Shown: positions 51,059 to 60,219 of the stretch, piece by piece
How the letters are laid out: each line of letters opens with the position of its first letter
Position numbering within the stretch: the stretch's first letter is position 1
Source of the DNA: UBA9339 sp964535195
GTDB taxonomy: Bacteria; Pseudomonadota; Gammaproteobacteria; UBA9339
Length of the DNA: 64,000 bases
Reading direction: 5' to 3'
Assembly: GCA_964535195.1 (NCBI GenBank)
Contig: CAZHSI010000005.1
Span: 1 to 64,000, forward strand
The notes under the pieces: model-generated
Databases searched by the model: none
Told to the model about the DNA's origin: nothing
What the model saw: only the letters and a program-made list of their open reading frames with translations
Translations under genes and position numbers: made by a program

Positions 51059-53113
51059 CTATTTAGACTGCAAAATTAGTAATTTACCATCCCAACGCAA
51101 ATCCCTCATTTCTGGTGGTTGCTTTGCAGGCGGGTAATATTTACTCCACAAAGAAAAGCCTTTTGCCGCTAACTCCTTAGCTAAAAATTCTGTCGCGCCA
51201 ATAAATGGATAATGCTTATGCGCACGCCGTAAGGAAATAGCTATAGGTGTAGCATAATGATATTCAACCGTGCCGATCCATAAAGGTGCAGTGCTACCTT
51301 TTAAATCAATGTCAGCTGGCCATAAACGTAAAATTAATACCCTACCATATTGCTTGGTATTTTTAATATACAAAAGAACACTTTTATTATTGTGGTAAAG
51401 CTGCGGAAAAATCGTTAAATGACTAATCACCGAATTTTTAGAAAAACTTTTTATGATACCCTGCAGAGTATTAAGTCTAACCGGTTGCGGTTCCCACCCT
51501 TGATGCAGCAAGGCGTGATTAATTTCAGAAAGACCACCAACGTAAATCACATTAAATGCTTCCACCGGATACCCCAAACGATTAAGTCTATATAAAGGGA
51601 TTTTGGCCTCCTTCCCTTTGGCTAGCTCATCGAAAGTAATCACTTGTTTTGGCCAAATTAACGTATATTTTTCAACTTGGCGCTCAAAGAAAAATGCACT
51701 ATAGCCAAGCCACGTTGCAGCAAAAGCACCAATAACAAATAATACAAACTCTCTGATTGGTAAATGCACAATGTGGCGCCGTCGATAAGAAACAGTTGCG
51801 ACAAGCACAATCATCAACCCAAGAAAAATCCCCCCTAAAACATCGGTCAACCAATGCGCACCTAAATAAATACGCGAAAAAGACACTATCGATGCCATTA
51901 AGCCCGCCACAAAATAAGGCAACCACTTTTTTGACGCTTTTAGTTCGCGGGCAATAATTACTGCCAAAAAACCATACAAAGTAAGACTCATCGCCGCATG
52001 TGCGCTAGGAAAAGATGGATCGTGAATAGCATATAAAATATCCCCGGGACGCGATGAATTTATAAGAAACTTTGTGCCGGCAACAATAACTCCACTAAAT
52101 CCTATAACTCCTAACCAATGCATGGCTATATACCACTGCCGCTTCCATAGTAACCATAAACCAATCATACCCGAAGCGACCACTAATAAAGATAGATCAC
52201 CAAAAAATGTGACCAGCACCAAAATATGATCTAGGCTTGTAAAGCGTAAACTACTTACAAGATAATAGAGTGAATGACTAATCGTAACTAAAGTTCCTAG
52301 ATGTAACACTTGAAGAAGAACCCATAAAAACAAAGCTAAAAACAAAACAGCAATAAATATTAACATCAACTGCCAATGGTTAGCAGCGTCTTTGGGGTCA
52401 GATAAAAACCTAGCAAGCCAAGAGAGCCTTCGGTGTTTTTGCAAATAAACCCAAAGATTCTTAATATAATAATCGGTCATTTGCCAGATTTGTTTAAAAA
52501 AGTGTTGCATCAACCAAACAATCCCCCACAGGGCAACGAAAACTAAAAAACCCCACAAAGCATATTTGACTATTAGTTTTGCTGGCAACTCTAAAGATAA
52601 AGCACCAAGTAAGGCGCCGGGAACCATATAACTAAGAGCCCAAAAAATAGCCGAGGTAACTGCGGCAAATAAAAATCGCACAATCGACATTTTAAACATA
52701 CCAGCAATCATTGGTATCATAGCACGCATCGGCCCAACAAAACGCCCAATGAATACACTTTTACCACCATGCTTATAAAAAAACTTCTCACTACGCTCTA
52801 ACAAACTGGGCCATCTAGTAAACGGCCAAATACGATGAATCCGGTCTTGGAAATAAACGCCAATTAAGTAGCTTAAAATATCCCCCGTAAGCGCGCCTAA
52901 GATCGCCCACATAAAGGTAGCACCCGCAGGAATTAACGATAGCCCAATTAAAAATCCAATAGCAGGCATAGCAATAGTTCCTGGAATAAACGCGCCGATT
53001 ACTGCCATAGCTTCAGCAAAACAAAGAAAATATACCAAAAAACTGGTACTGTGAGGATGAGCTTGAAAAAACTGCACCATCGTTTGCATATTAAGATCGT
53101 GAAAATTAAACAT
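51059..53113 (-). CDS. DedA-PAP2-LssY-type membrane protein
   Basis: 684 aa inner-membrane protein with three parts. Residues 1-200 are a DedA/SNARE-associated domain (ALTGDILSYLIGV, GRFVGPMRAMIPMIAG). Residues 250-450 are a PAP2 phosphatase domain with the three motifs KFLINSSRP, PSFPSAHAAMSL and SRIYLGAHWLTD, so lipid or undecaprenyl pyrophosphate is a likely substrate. The C-terminal part from about 500 resembles the LssY tail. The combination fits LssY-like proteins of Legionella and relatives. It may dephosphorylate lipid carriers; substrate unproven. The stop lies close to the IS element. Confidence 0.88.
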   Translation of the reverse strand: MFNFHDLNMQTMVQFFQAHPHSTSFLVYFLCFAEAMAVIGAFIPGTIAMPAIGFLIGLSLIPAGATFMWAILGALTGDILSYLIGVYFQDRIHRIWPFTRWPSLLERSEKFFYKHGGKSVFIGRFVGPMRAMIPMIAGMFKMSIVRFLFAAVTSAIFWALSYMVPGALLGALSLELPAKLIVKYALWGFLVFVALWGIVWLMQHFFKQIWQMTDYYIKNLWVYLQKHRRLSWLARFLSDPKDAANHWQLMLIFIAVLFLALFLWVLLQVLHLGTLVTISHSLYYLVSSLRFTSLDHILVLVTFFGDLSLLVVASGMIGLWLLWKRQWYIAMHWLGVIGFSGVIVAGTKFLINSSRPGDILYAIHDPSFPSAHAAMSLTLYGFLAVIIARELKASKKWLPYFVAGLMASIVSFSRIYLGAHWLTDVLGGIFLGLMIVLVATVSYRRRHIVHLPIREFVLFVIGAFAATWLGYSAFFFERQVEKYTLIWPKQVITFDELAKGKEAKIPLYRLNRLGYPVEAFNVIYVGGLSEINHALLHQGWEPQPVRLNTLQGIIKSFSKNSVISHLTIFPQLYHNNKSVLLYIKNTKQYGRVLILRLWPADIDLKGSTAPLWIGTVEYHYATPIAISLRRAHKHYPFIGATEFLAKELAAKGFSLWSKYYPPAKQPPEMRDLRWDGKLLILQSK

Positions 53114-53162
53114 AGCGTTAACCTAACCCTAAAAAAACTCTAGCGAGGAGTATATCAGAAAC

Positions 53163-53897
53163 TTAGTCATAATAAACATTAACCAAATACAAGCCACAAG
53201 CAGCGGCAGTCATGGCAGCTTTCCTGCGATCCCGAGCATCCAATACTTCCTTAACCCACGTTATTGGCTTTTCATCCGTACCAATCTTTACTAACACACC
53301 AACCACATTACGCACCATATGTAATAAAAAAGCATTAGCTTTAATATCGATATTAATCATGCTACCACTGCGAGTTACCCTTAGTAAGGTAACAGTACGC
53401 TTGGTACTCCTTGATTGACAACCACTTCCACGAAAAGAAGAAAAATCATGTTCACCAAGCAAAACCTGTCCAGCTTCATGCATCCGTTTCTCGTTAAGGG
53501 CACGGTAACACCACATGGCACGATGCCGTAAAAGTGCCGGGGCAATTGCATGATTATAGATCATATAACGATAATGCCGGGAAACAGCGTGGTAACGTGC
53601 GTGAAAATCAGGAGAAACTTGGCGCGCCCAAAGCACACGAATATCTTTTGGTAAATTGCTATTAGTCCCTAAAATCCAAGAACGATCAGAACGCTTAGCC
53701 TCGGTATCAAAATGCGCCACTTGCCCGAGAGCATGTACCCCAGCATCAGTTCTACCAGCACAAGTTACGGTAATAGGCTCTACTGCAACTTGACTTAGAG
53801 CTTCCTCAAGTTTTTCTTGAACACTGGAAACGTTTTCTTGCCGCTGCCAGCCATAATAGTTAGTACCATCGTATTCGATGCCGACAGCGATTCTCAT
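53163..53897 (-). CDS. truA: tRNA pseudouridine(38-40) synthase
   Basis: 244 aa. The catalytic Asp is in AGRTDAGVHALGQVAHF near residue 52, and GTNYYGWQRQ and FLLHMVRNVVGVLVKIG are family signatures. The ATG at 53897 is four bases after the stop of the FimV-like gene, so the pair is co-transcribed. truA next to fimV is the order in Pseudomonas. Confidence 0.96.
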   Translation of the reverse strand: MRIAVGIEYDGTNYYGWQRQENVSSVQEKLEEALSQVAVEPITVTCAGRTDAGVHALGQVAHFDTEAKRSDRSWILGTNSNLPKDIRVLWARQVSPDFHARYHAVSRHYRYMIYNHAIAPALLRHRAMWCYRALNEKRMHEAGQVLLGEHDFSSFRGSGCQSRSTKRTVTLLRVTRSGSMINIDIKANAFLLHMVRNVVGVLVKIGTDEKPITWVKEVLDARDRRKAAMTAAACGLYLVNVYYD

Positions 53898-53901
53898 AAC
53901 C

Positions 53902-54780
53902 TTATCGATCCAAATCTGGATGCTTTACTTTTTCTAACAATCTTTTCGCCTCTTCCTGTTCGTTATCGTTACCATAAGCCAATGCATCCAAAAGTACCTT
54001 TTGGGCCTGAGCATTTTTACCCATCTCTATATAAGAACGAGCTAAATTTAATTTAGCCGCCACACCTTCTTGGCCTTCCATAGGATTAAAATCTGCATCT
54101 TCTTTTTCTTGGGGTGACGAACTTTCTTGGGTATAGCTTCCAGGAAAACTTTCTTCCTTGCGCCGATAAAAAATAAGGTACCCTAGAGAAGCTAAGATAA
54201 CCATACTCACACTAGAGATAAGAGACAAAAATAACTTTCTACCTATATGATCTCTTAACTTATCAAGCCGCTGTTCTATTTTTCCATAAATAGTATCAGC
54301 CCCTTTCGGTTTATGAGGTCCGCCCATTATTAACCTTTCCTCAAGCACATTTATCCGGTCATTCAGTTGGGTTAGCTGTAATTGCATTTTACTATTTTGG
54401 GCTTCTAGTGCCATCAAACGATCAAGCACACTGTCAACTTTTTGACCGACAGCTTTTGCCGTATCGTTACTGTTAGCAACATTGTCAGAAACAGGCAATG
54501 ACGGGTTTCCTACAGTAGGTTTTACTTGACCCGAAGATAACTCCTGTGAAACACCAACATTTAGTTTTTGGGAAATAGCCTTTTTTTCTAAACCATCAGC
54601 AACCACTATCTCCGGTAAAGCTTTCCCTTGAGGAGCCATCACAACGTTCCCCGCAAATAAAGTAGTACTTTCCTGACCATTAGTATTCTGATCATTAGTA
54701 TCGGTAAAACCGGCATAAATTGTGGTGGTAATAACTAAACTAGAAATAAAACTGATAAAACCATTGGCACAAATTCGCAT
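53902..54780 (-). CDS. FimV-like protein (C-terminal FimV domain)
   Basis: 292 aa, much shorter than full FimV. A leader covers residues 1-22. A coiled coil (DSVLDRLMALEAQNSKMQLQLTQ...RINVLEERL, about residues 114-151) and one membrane segment (about residues 185-207) follow. The C-terminal part has the FimV-type TPR (VAAKLNLARSYIEMGKNAQAQKVLLDAL, near residue 250). FimV links peptidoglycan binding and type IV pilus function; no LysM is visible here, so the protein may be reduced. The neighbour truA supports the assignment. Confidence 0.78.
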   Translation of the reverse strand: MRICANGFISFISSLVITTTIYAGFTDTNDQNTNGQESTTLFAGNVVMAPQGKALPEIVVADGLEKKAISQKLNVGVSQELSSGQVKPTVGNPSLPVSDNVANSNDTAKAVGQKVDSVLDRLMALEAQNSKMQLQLTQLNDRINVLEERLIMGGPHKPKGADTIYGKIEQRLDKLRDHIGRKLFLSLISSVSMVILASLGYLIFYRRKEESFPGSYTQESSSPQEKEDADFNPMEGQEGVAAKLNLARSYIEMGKNAQAQKVLLDALAYGNDNEQEEAKRLLEKVKHPDLDR

Positions 54781-54953
54781 AACTATCCTCTTTATGAAAT
54801 CAATATAATTTGTGCATCAAAAACACTCTGCACAAATGATATGAATTAATTATTAGCTTATGATCTAACTTTATCATAGTAACATCCAAAAACCAACTGA
54901 CCAAACTACTATCTAGAACACACTCCGCCTGCTCTTAATATGCGCACCTCGTA

Positions 54954-55856
54954 CTATGCTAACAATAATTGTTCTCGAGTTAACAAAAATACTTCCCCTT
55001 CCCCACAAGTAAAGTCTAACCAGATAAACGGTAAACGGGGATGTTTACGCATAACCAAAGAAGCGCTATTCCCAACTTCTACCACTAAAATACCTTGGGG
55101 CGACAAATACTTTGCAGCATCTTTAATAATCCGGTTAATGATCTCATCCCCCTTCGGTCCAGCAAGTAAAGCCCGCTTAGGTTCATGACAATACTCCTTC
55201 GGCAAACGCCCCATTTCTGATTTACCAACATATGGCGGATTACTAATGATAATATCGTAGGTCTCACCACGAACTTTTGTAAAAAGATTCGATTTTAAAA
55301 GTCGTACTCTTTTCGTAACCCCATGTCGTTGACAATTTAGTGCTGCTATTTTTAAAGCAGCGGTAGAAACATCAACCGCATCAACTTTAGCCCGTGGAAA
55401 AGCGTAAGCCGCTGCAATTGCAATACAACCACTACCGGTACCAATATCTAAAATCCGTCGTACTTTTTTCACGTTGATCCACGGCGCAAACCGTTGGGCG
55501 ATTAATTCAGCCAGCGGTGAACGCGGGATCAATACCCGTTTATTTACATAAAAAGGTAATCCCATAAACCACGCCTCATTAACCAAAAATGCGGCAGGTA
55601 GACGTTCTCTAATACGCCGATCAATTATTGTTAAAACCTTTTGTCTGTCACCAAGCGTAAGCTTTTTTTTAAGCATCTCTTGGGGAAACATGGGCGGCAA
55701 ACGTAAAACCTGCTGAGCTAAATACACCGCCTCATCCCAAGCATTATCTGTACCATGACCAAAATAGATTTTATGACGCTTAAATTCCTTAGCAGCAAAC
55801 GTTATAACGTCACCCAAAGTTGTTAGTTTAAGAGTTTGGTTTTTTATTACAGCCAT
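54954..55856 (-). CDS. prmB: 50S ribosomal protein L3 N5-glutamine methyltransferase
   Basis: 300 aa from ATG at 55856 (MAVIKNQTLKL), chosen because the family alignment begins there and upstream sequence is repeat-derived; ATG at 55889 is an alternative. The N-terminal block IYFGHGTDNAWDEAVYL (about residues 30-46) and the catalytic NPPYV (about residue 204) are clear, with the SAM motif ILDIGTGSGCIAIAAA near residue 140. NPPY and the PrmB-specific GHGTDNAWDEA separate it from PrmC. It modifies a glutamine of ribosomal protein L3. Confidence 0.94.
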   Translation of the reverse strand: MAVIKNQTLKLTTLGDVITFAAKEFKRHKIYFGHGTDNAWDEAVYLAQQVLRLPPMFPQEMLKKKLTLGDRQKVLTIIDRRIRERLPAAFLVNEAWFMGLPFYVNKRVLIPRSPLAELIAQRFAPWINVKKVRRILDIGTGSGCIAIAAAYAFPRAKVDAVDVSTAALKIAALNCQRHGVTKRVRLLKSNLFTKVRGETYDIIISNPPYVGKSEMGRLPKEYCHEPKRALLAGPKGDEIINRIIKDAAKYLSPQGILVVEVGNSASLVMRKHPRLPFIWLDFTCGEGEVFLLTREQLLLA

Positions 55857-55911
55857 AAAAGCTTTATCTACCCCCGTAATTGACATTCCAACAGCAAAAT
55901 ACCACATCGTT

Positions 55912-56025
55912 CGCAAGTTAAATTCAAACCAAGCACTTTTTTTATGACCGGAGTTTACTTTTGGGTAAATGGGGGTCGTAAAACATAAGAGCAACGCAAC
56001 ATCAATTTAATTTACGAGTGGTCTA
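55912..56025. repeat. Repeat family B, copy overlapping the end of the MBL nuclease gene
   Basis: Core GGAGTTTACTTTTGGGTAAATGGGGG; right end CAACATCAATTTAATTTACGAGTGG matches the right end of the copy at 38729-38854. The left end is degraded. The stop codon and last few codons of the downstream beta-CASP nuclease gene are inside it. Confidence 0.75.
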
Positions 56026-57379
56026 GTTTTTCTTTTTGTAGATATTCAGGCACTACACATTGCCAACCAAAAGTTCTTTGGATTTTTTCCTGCAAAGCTA
56101 AGGCTGCGTGAGGCTCACCATGGACAATAAATACCTTACGCGGCGCTCGTTTAATTTTACTTAACCAATAAAGTGTTTCTTGATAATCAGCATGCGCCGA
56201 AATATTTTCTAATACTGATACTTCAGCATTAACCGTCACTTTTTCGCCAAATATTTTAATGTCGCGGTGCCCTTGTAACAATAACCCGCCCCTCGTCGCA
56301 GCCGCTTGATAGCCAACAAATAAGATCATATTACGTTCTTCTCCTGCTAAGGCTTTAATATGATGTAGCACCCGGCCACCGGTTGCCATACCACTTGCGG
56401 CGATAATAATCTTCGGAAAGTTGTGACTGTCAATTTGTTTAGATTCTTCAACTGAATTAATATAACGTACCATCTTGGCAATCCCGCGACAAATGTGATC
56501 TTTTAATGGATGCTCTGTCTTATGTTGTAACATAATCCCCGTTATATCTTGCGCCATTGGGCTATCTAAAAAAACCGGAATATTAGGGATCTTACCTTGC
56601 TCTTTTAAACAATAAATGTAATACAATATGGTTTGCGCTCTACCAACGGCAAACGCAGGAATAACTAACGTACCACCGCGACCTACTACGCGCGTAATCA
56701 CCTCTGCTAATTTATCTTCAGGTTTAACATGTTCATGTAAACGATCACCATAAGTTGACTCAACTACTAGATAATCGGCATCAATCGCATCTTCCGGAGG
56801 AAACACACAAGGATCGACAGGGCGACCCAAATCACCAGAAAATAAAATTGAAGTTTCCTTATGCTTAACTAATAAACTAGCTGCCCCAAAAATATGGCCA
56901 ACCCGATGAAAACAACAATGGAAGTCACCAACAATAAGGTCACGATGAAAAGAAATTTCTTGAAAATACCGAAACACCGCCTCAGCATCATGGCGAGTAT
57001 AAAGCGGTAAAGCTGGTTTATGCTTAGTATAACCCAACTTATTAGCCCGATAAGCCTCCTCCTCTTGAAGATGACCACTATCTAGCAATAAGATCTTAGC
57101 TAAATCAATCGTAAGGTGAGTCGCATAAATCTTACCGCAAAAACCATTTTTAACTAAAAGAGGCAAGTAACCGATATGATCTAAGTGGGCATGGGTTAAA
57201 ATTACAGCATCAATAGTCTTTGGCGCAACTGGTAACTCGTTCCAATTACGTAAACGCAACTCTTTAAACCCCTGAAAGAGACCACAATCGATTAAAATAT
57301 TCCTGCTATCGCTTAATAAATACTTCGACCCAGTAACTGTTTTGGCCGCACCTAAAAACTGTATTTCCATGTTATTCAT
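56012..57379 (-). CDS. Metallo-beta-lactamase fold RNA-processing exonuclease (beta-CASP family)
   Basis: 455 aa. Zinc ligands are in LTHAHLDHIGYLP (HxHxDH) near residues 60-72, with the GDLG block near residue 176. The beta-CASP part has ESTYGDRLHE, GGTLVIPAFAVGRAQTILYY and ASGMATGGRVLHHI (motif for RNA or DNA hydrolysis), ending in HADYQETLYWL and VFIVHGE. Such proteins process RNA ends. The start is the ATG at 57379 or the next one at 57370. The gene overlaps the ligA stop by eight bases. The final residues (LDHS*) come from a family B repeat. Confidence 0.93.
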   Translation of the reverse strand: MNNMEIQFLGAAKTVTGSKYLLSDSRNILIDCGLFQGFKELRLRNWNELPVAPKTIDAVILTHAHLDHIGYLPLLVKNGFCGKIYATHLTIDLAKILLLDSGHLQEEEAYRANKLGYTKHKPALPLYTRHDAEAVFRYFQEISFHRDLIVGDFHCCFHRVGHIFGAASLLVKHKETSILFSGDLGRPVDPCVFPPEDAIDADYLVVESTYGDRLHEHVKPEDKLAEVITRVVGRGGTLVIPAFAVGRAQTILYYIYCLKEQGKIPNIPVFLDSPMAQDITGIMLQHKTEHPLKDHICRGIAKMVRYINSVEESKQIDSHNFPKIIIAASGMATGGRVLHHIKALAGEERNMILFVGYQAAATRGGLLLQGHRDIKIFGEKVTVNAEVSVLENISAHADYQETLYWLSKIKRAPRKVFIVHGEPHAALALQEKIQRTFGWQCVVPEYLQKEKLDHS

Positions 57380-59396
57380 CCTGTAAAAATTTTAACAATT
57401 GCTGCTCGTCAATTACCGACACCCCAAGCTTAGTCGCCTTATCAAGCTTTGATCCTGGATTTTCTCCAACCACCACATAAGTAGTACCCTTCGAAACACT
57501 TTCGGTTATTTTGGCACCAAGAGCTTGCAATTTTGCTTTAGCTTCACCGCGACTCATAGAACTTAAAGTACCAGTTAAAACAAAAATTTTACCAAAAAGC
57601 TTGTTACTAGCAACAACTTCTGGCTTAGGCCAACTAATACCCACCGTTAATAAATCTTGAATTAAGCTTTGATTGCGCTTTTCACGAAAAAAATTTACGA
57701 TTTGACCAGCTACTGCTGGTCCGATATCGGGAAGCTCCTCAAGCTCAGACTCTTTAGCTTGTATCAATTTTGCTAAATCGCCGAAATGGGTTGCCAAGTT
57801 CATGGCAGTTACCTCTCCAACTTCACGAATTCCTAAAGCATAAATAAATTTAGCTAACGTCGTATGCTTACTATTCGTGATAGCTTGAGTGATATTTTGC
57901 GCTGATTTTTCTCCCTGCCGTTCTAACCCCATAATTTTTTCTGGGGTTAAGGTATAAAGATCGGCAACGTTCTTCACCAAACCAACATCCACCAACTTAT
58001 CAATCAACTCATCCCCTAACCCTTTAATATTTAAAGCATTCCGAGATGCAAAATGTTTAATCGACTCTTTTAATTGTGCTCTGCACCCTAAATAGTTTAC
58101 ACACCGAATAGCAACTTCGTCAGCAATTTTTATTACTTTAGAACCACAGACTGGACAATACTCGGGAGCAACAATAGGTTTAGTCTGTACAGGGCGACGC
58201 TCTAAAATCACAGCGACAACCTCCGGAATAACGTCTCCTGCCCGTCGGACAATTACCGTATCCCCAATGCGCACATCTTTACGCCGAACCTCATCCATAT
58301 TGTGCAACGTAGCATTACTAACCGTAGCACCACCAACAAAAACGGGTTTAAGCCGAGCCACCGGCGTTAAAATTCCTGTACGCCCAACCTGAAATTCAAC
58401 ATTTAATAATTCAGTCAACTCCTCAGCCGCAGGAAATTTGTGTGCTAAGGCAAAACGGGGCGCACGCGCCACAAAACCCAGAATCTCTTGCTTATGCAAA
58501 TCGTTAACCTTGTATACCACCCCATCTATTTCATATGGTAGTTGAGCACGTTTAGCACCAATCATCCGGTAGTAATCAAAACAACCCTCAACACCGACAA
58601 CAGTTTTAATCTCCGTATTGACCTTTAGCCCCCAACGTTTCAGCATGGTCAAAATTTCACTTTGACTCAGCGGTTGCTCCTCACCCTGCAACTTACCAAT
58701 CCCATAACAGAAAATATTTAAATCACGGCTAGCCGTTACGCTAGGATCAAGTTGGCGGAGACTACCAGCTGCAGCGTTACGGGGGTTAACAAAAATTTTG
58801 CCAGAAGTCTTTATGGCCGTAGCATTTAGTTTTTCAAAACTTGCTAGTGGCATATAAATTTCACCGCGAACTTCTAAAAACTTAGGTAAGTGCTTACCAC
58901 GCAAAACTAAAGGGATACTTGGGATTGCACGGACGTTTTGTAAAATATCTTCACCAATAATGCCATCACCGCGAGTAGCTGCTTGGGTTAAGCGACCATC
59001 TTCATAAACTAAGTTAACTGCCATCCCATCAATTTTAGGTTCCGCCACGTATTCAATCTTTTCATAAGGATCGAGTTCTAAACGCTCCAGAACCCGACGA
59101 TGAAAATTTGTAACATCCTCTTCACTAAAAGCGTTATCCAACGATAACATGGCTGTGACATGCTTTATCTTCCGAAAAGCTTCTGCTGGTGTTGCGCCAA
59201 CTCTTTGCGTGGGCGAATCAGAAGTAATCAATTCCGGAAATTGCTTTTCTAAGTCTTGCAACTCACGGAATAAACGGTCGTATTCAGCATCGGGGACTAT
59301 AGGCTGGTCCAAAACATAATAGTGATAACTATAATCACTCAGCAATTTTCTAAGCTCAAAAATACGATCTACAACATTTAGTGTAAGCTGCGTCAT
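57372..59396 (-). CDS. ligA: NAD-dependent DNA ligase LigA
   Basis: Seals nicks in replication and repair, 674 aa. The nucleotidyltransferase site is EPKIDGMAVNLVYEDGRL near residue 113 (catalytic Lys in KIDG), then the OB fold. CPVCGSK and CVNYLGC (about residue 405 on) are the zinc ligands, the HhH region follows, and the BRCT domain (FVLTGTLSSMSRGEA...) lies at the C-terminus. The ATG at 59396 begins the usual family N-terminus; a TTG at 59432 would add 12 residues. No good ribosome site is visible for either. Next to zipA and smc as in many gammaproteobacteria. Confidence 0.95.
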   Translation of the reverse strand: MTQLTLNVVDRIFELRKLLSDYSYHYYVLDQPIVPDAEYDRLFRELQDLEKQFPELITSDSPTQRVGATPAEAFRKIKHVTAMLSLDNAFSEEDVTNFHRRVLERLELDPYEKIEYVAEPKIDGMAVNLVYEDGRLTQAATRGDGIIGEDILQNVRAIPSIPLVLRGKHLPKFLEVRGEIYMPLASFEKLNATAIKTSGKIFVNPRNAAAGSLRQLDPSVTASRDLNIFCYGIGKLQGEEQPLSQSEILTMLKRWGLKVNTEIKTVVGVEGCFDYYRMIGAKRAQLPYEIDGVVYKVNDLHKQEILGFVARAPRFALAHKFPAAEELTELLNVEFQVGRTGILTPVARLKPVFVGGATVSNATLHNMDEVRRKDVRIGDTVIVRRAGDVIPEVVAVILERRPVQTKPIVAPEYCPVCGSKVIKIADEVAIRCVNYLGCRAQLKESIKHFASRNALNIKGLGDELIDKLVDVGLVKNVADLYTLTPEKIMGLERQGEKSAQNITQAITNSKHTTLAKFIYALGIREVGEVTAMNLATHFGDLAKLIQAKESELEELPDIGPAVAGQIVNFFREKRNQSLIQDLLTVGISWPKPEVVASNKLFGKIFVLTGTLSSMSRGEAKAKLQALGAKITESVSKGTTYVVVGENPGSKLDKATKLGVSVIDEQQLLKFLQDE

Positions 59397-59451
59397 AAAT
59401 AATTTTTGCAACTGTATTGCTTTATCACCCAAAGAATCGTTTGCAGTAAAC

Positions 59452-60156
59452 TTAATCTAGATTATCCAACAAATCTGATACATATAAGTTACTAGTCTCA
59501 ACGGTACATATCTTTTCACGAACACGTTTGATAACATCGGCATTGATTAGATGGTGCAGATCATCATAAATTTCACCACCCAATTCCTCTGCTAATTGGC
59601 GGGCTGTATCTAGCATTAAATTAAAACTAGTCATTAATTGATATTTGGTATCTAAGTTCATAAAAAGCAACAGGCCATTACACTTAAAAGCTCCGATATC
59701 TTCAACCGCAAACGAACCATCTCGAGTAGCAGCCGCCAAACTAAATAGAATTTTACCTTCACCCTTGGCTTCGTTTTCGTAACGATGAAAAATATTGTTC
59801 TCACCTAAACGCATACCTGCAGTTAGTAAAGCCTGGTGCAGTTCGTACCCCATATAAGGTTTGCCAGGAAAAGCATTGACCTGTAACACAATAAGTTTGG
59901 GATCGTAAGGAGAGGTCGTTGCATGATTTTTTTCCTTACCTTCCTTACCGAGATCTAATGGCTTTGATACTAGCGCTTCTTGCTGGTCTGGCTTATTGGT
60001 CTTGTCAACCAGAGTAAACTCTGGCGGGTTAAAATTAGTCACAAGAGGCCGATTGCTCACGACGTTGCCTTGTTTATTACGACGTTGGTAATAAAAAAGC
60101 CACCCCGTAGCTGCCACAATCGCAACTACTAATACATAAAAAAGAAGTGATGACAT
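59452..60156 (-). CDS. zipA: Cell division protein ZipA
   Basis: 234 aa; anchors FtsZ at the inner membrane early in division. A single N-terminal hydrophobic segment (residues 3-22, LLFYVLVVAIVAATGWLFYY) is followed by a polar linker and the C-terminal FtsZ-binding domain (about residues 90-234; KLIVLQVNAFPGKPYMGYELHQALLTAGMRLGENNIFHRY near its beginning). Linker is shorter than in E. coli, but the arrangement smc-zipA-ligA supports the assignment. Confidence 0.93.
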   Translation of the reverse strand: MSSLLFYVLVVAIVAATGWLFYYQRRNKQGNVVSNRPLVTNFNPPEFTLVDKTNKPDQQEALVSKPLDLGKEGKEKNHATTSPYDPKLIVLQVNAFPGKPYMGYELHQALLTAGMRLGENNIFHRYENEAKGEGKILFSLAAATRDGSFAVEDIGAFKCNGLLLFMNLDTKYQLMTSFNLMLDTARQLAEELGGEIYDDLHHLINADVIKRVREKICTVETSNLYVSDLLDNLD

Positions 60157-60219
60157 ATATACTCCTCTATACCCCTCATTACCTTATCAGCCAGCCTAAG
60201 ATTTGCGTTTTTCAGCAAA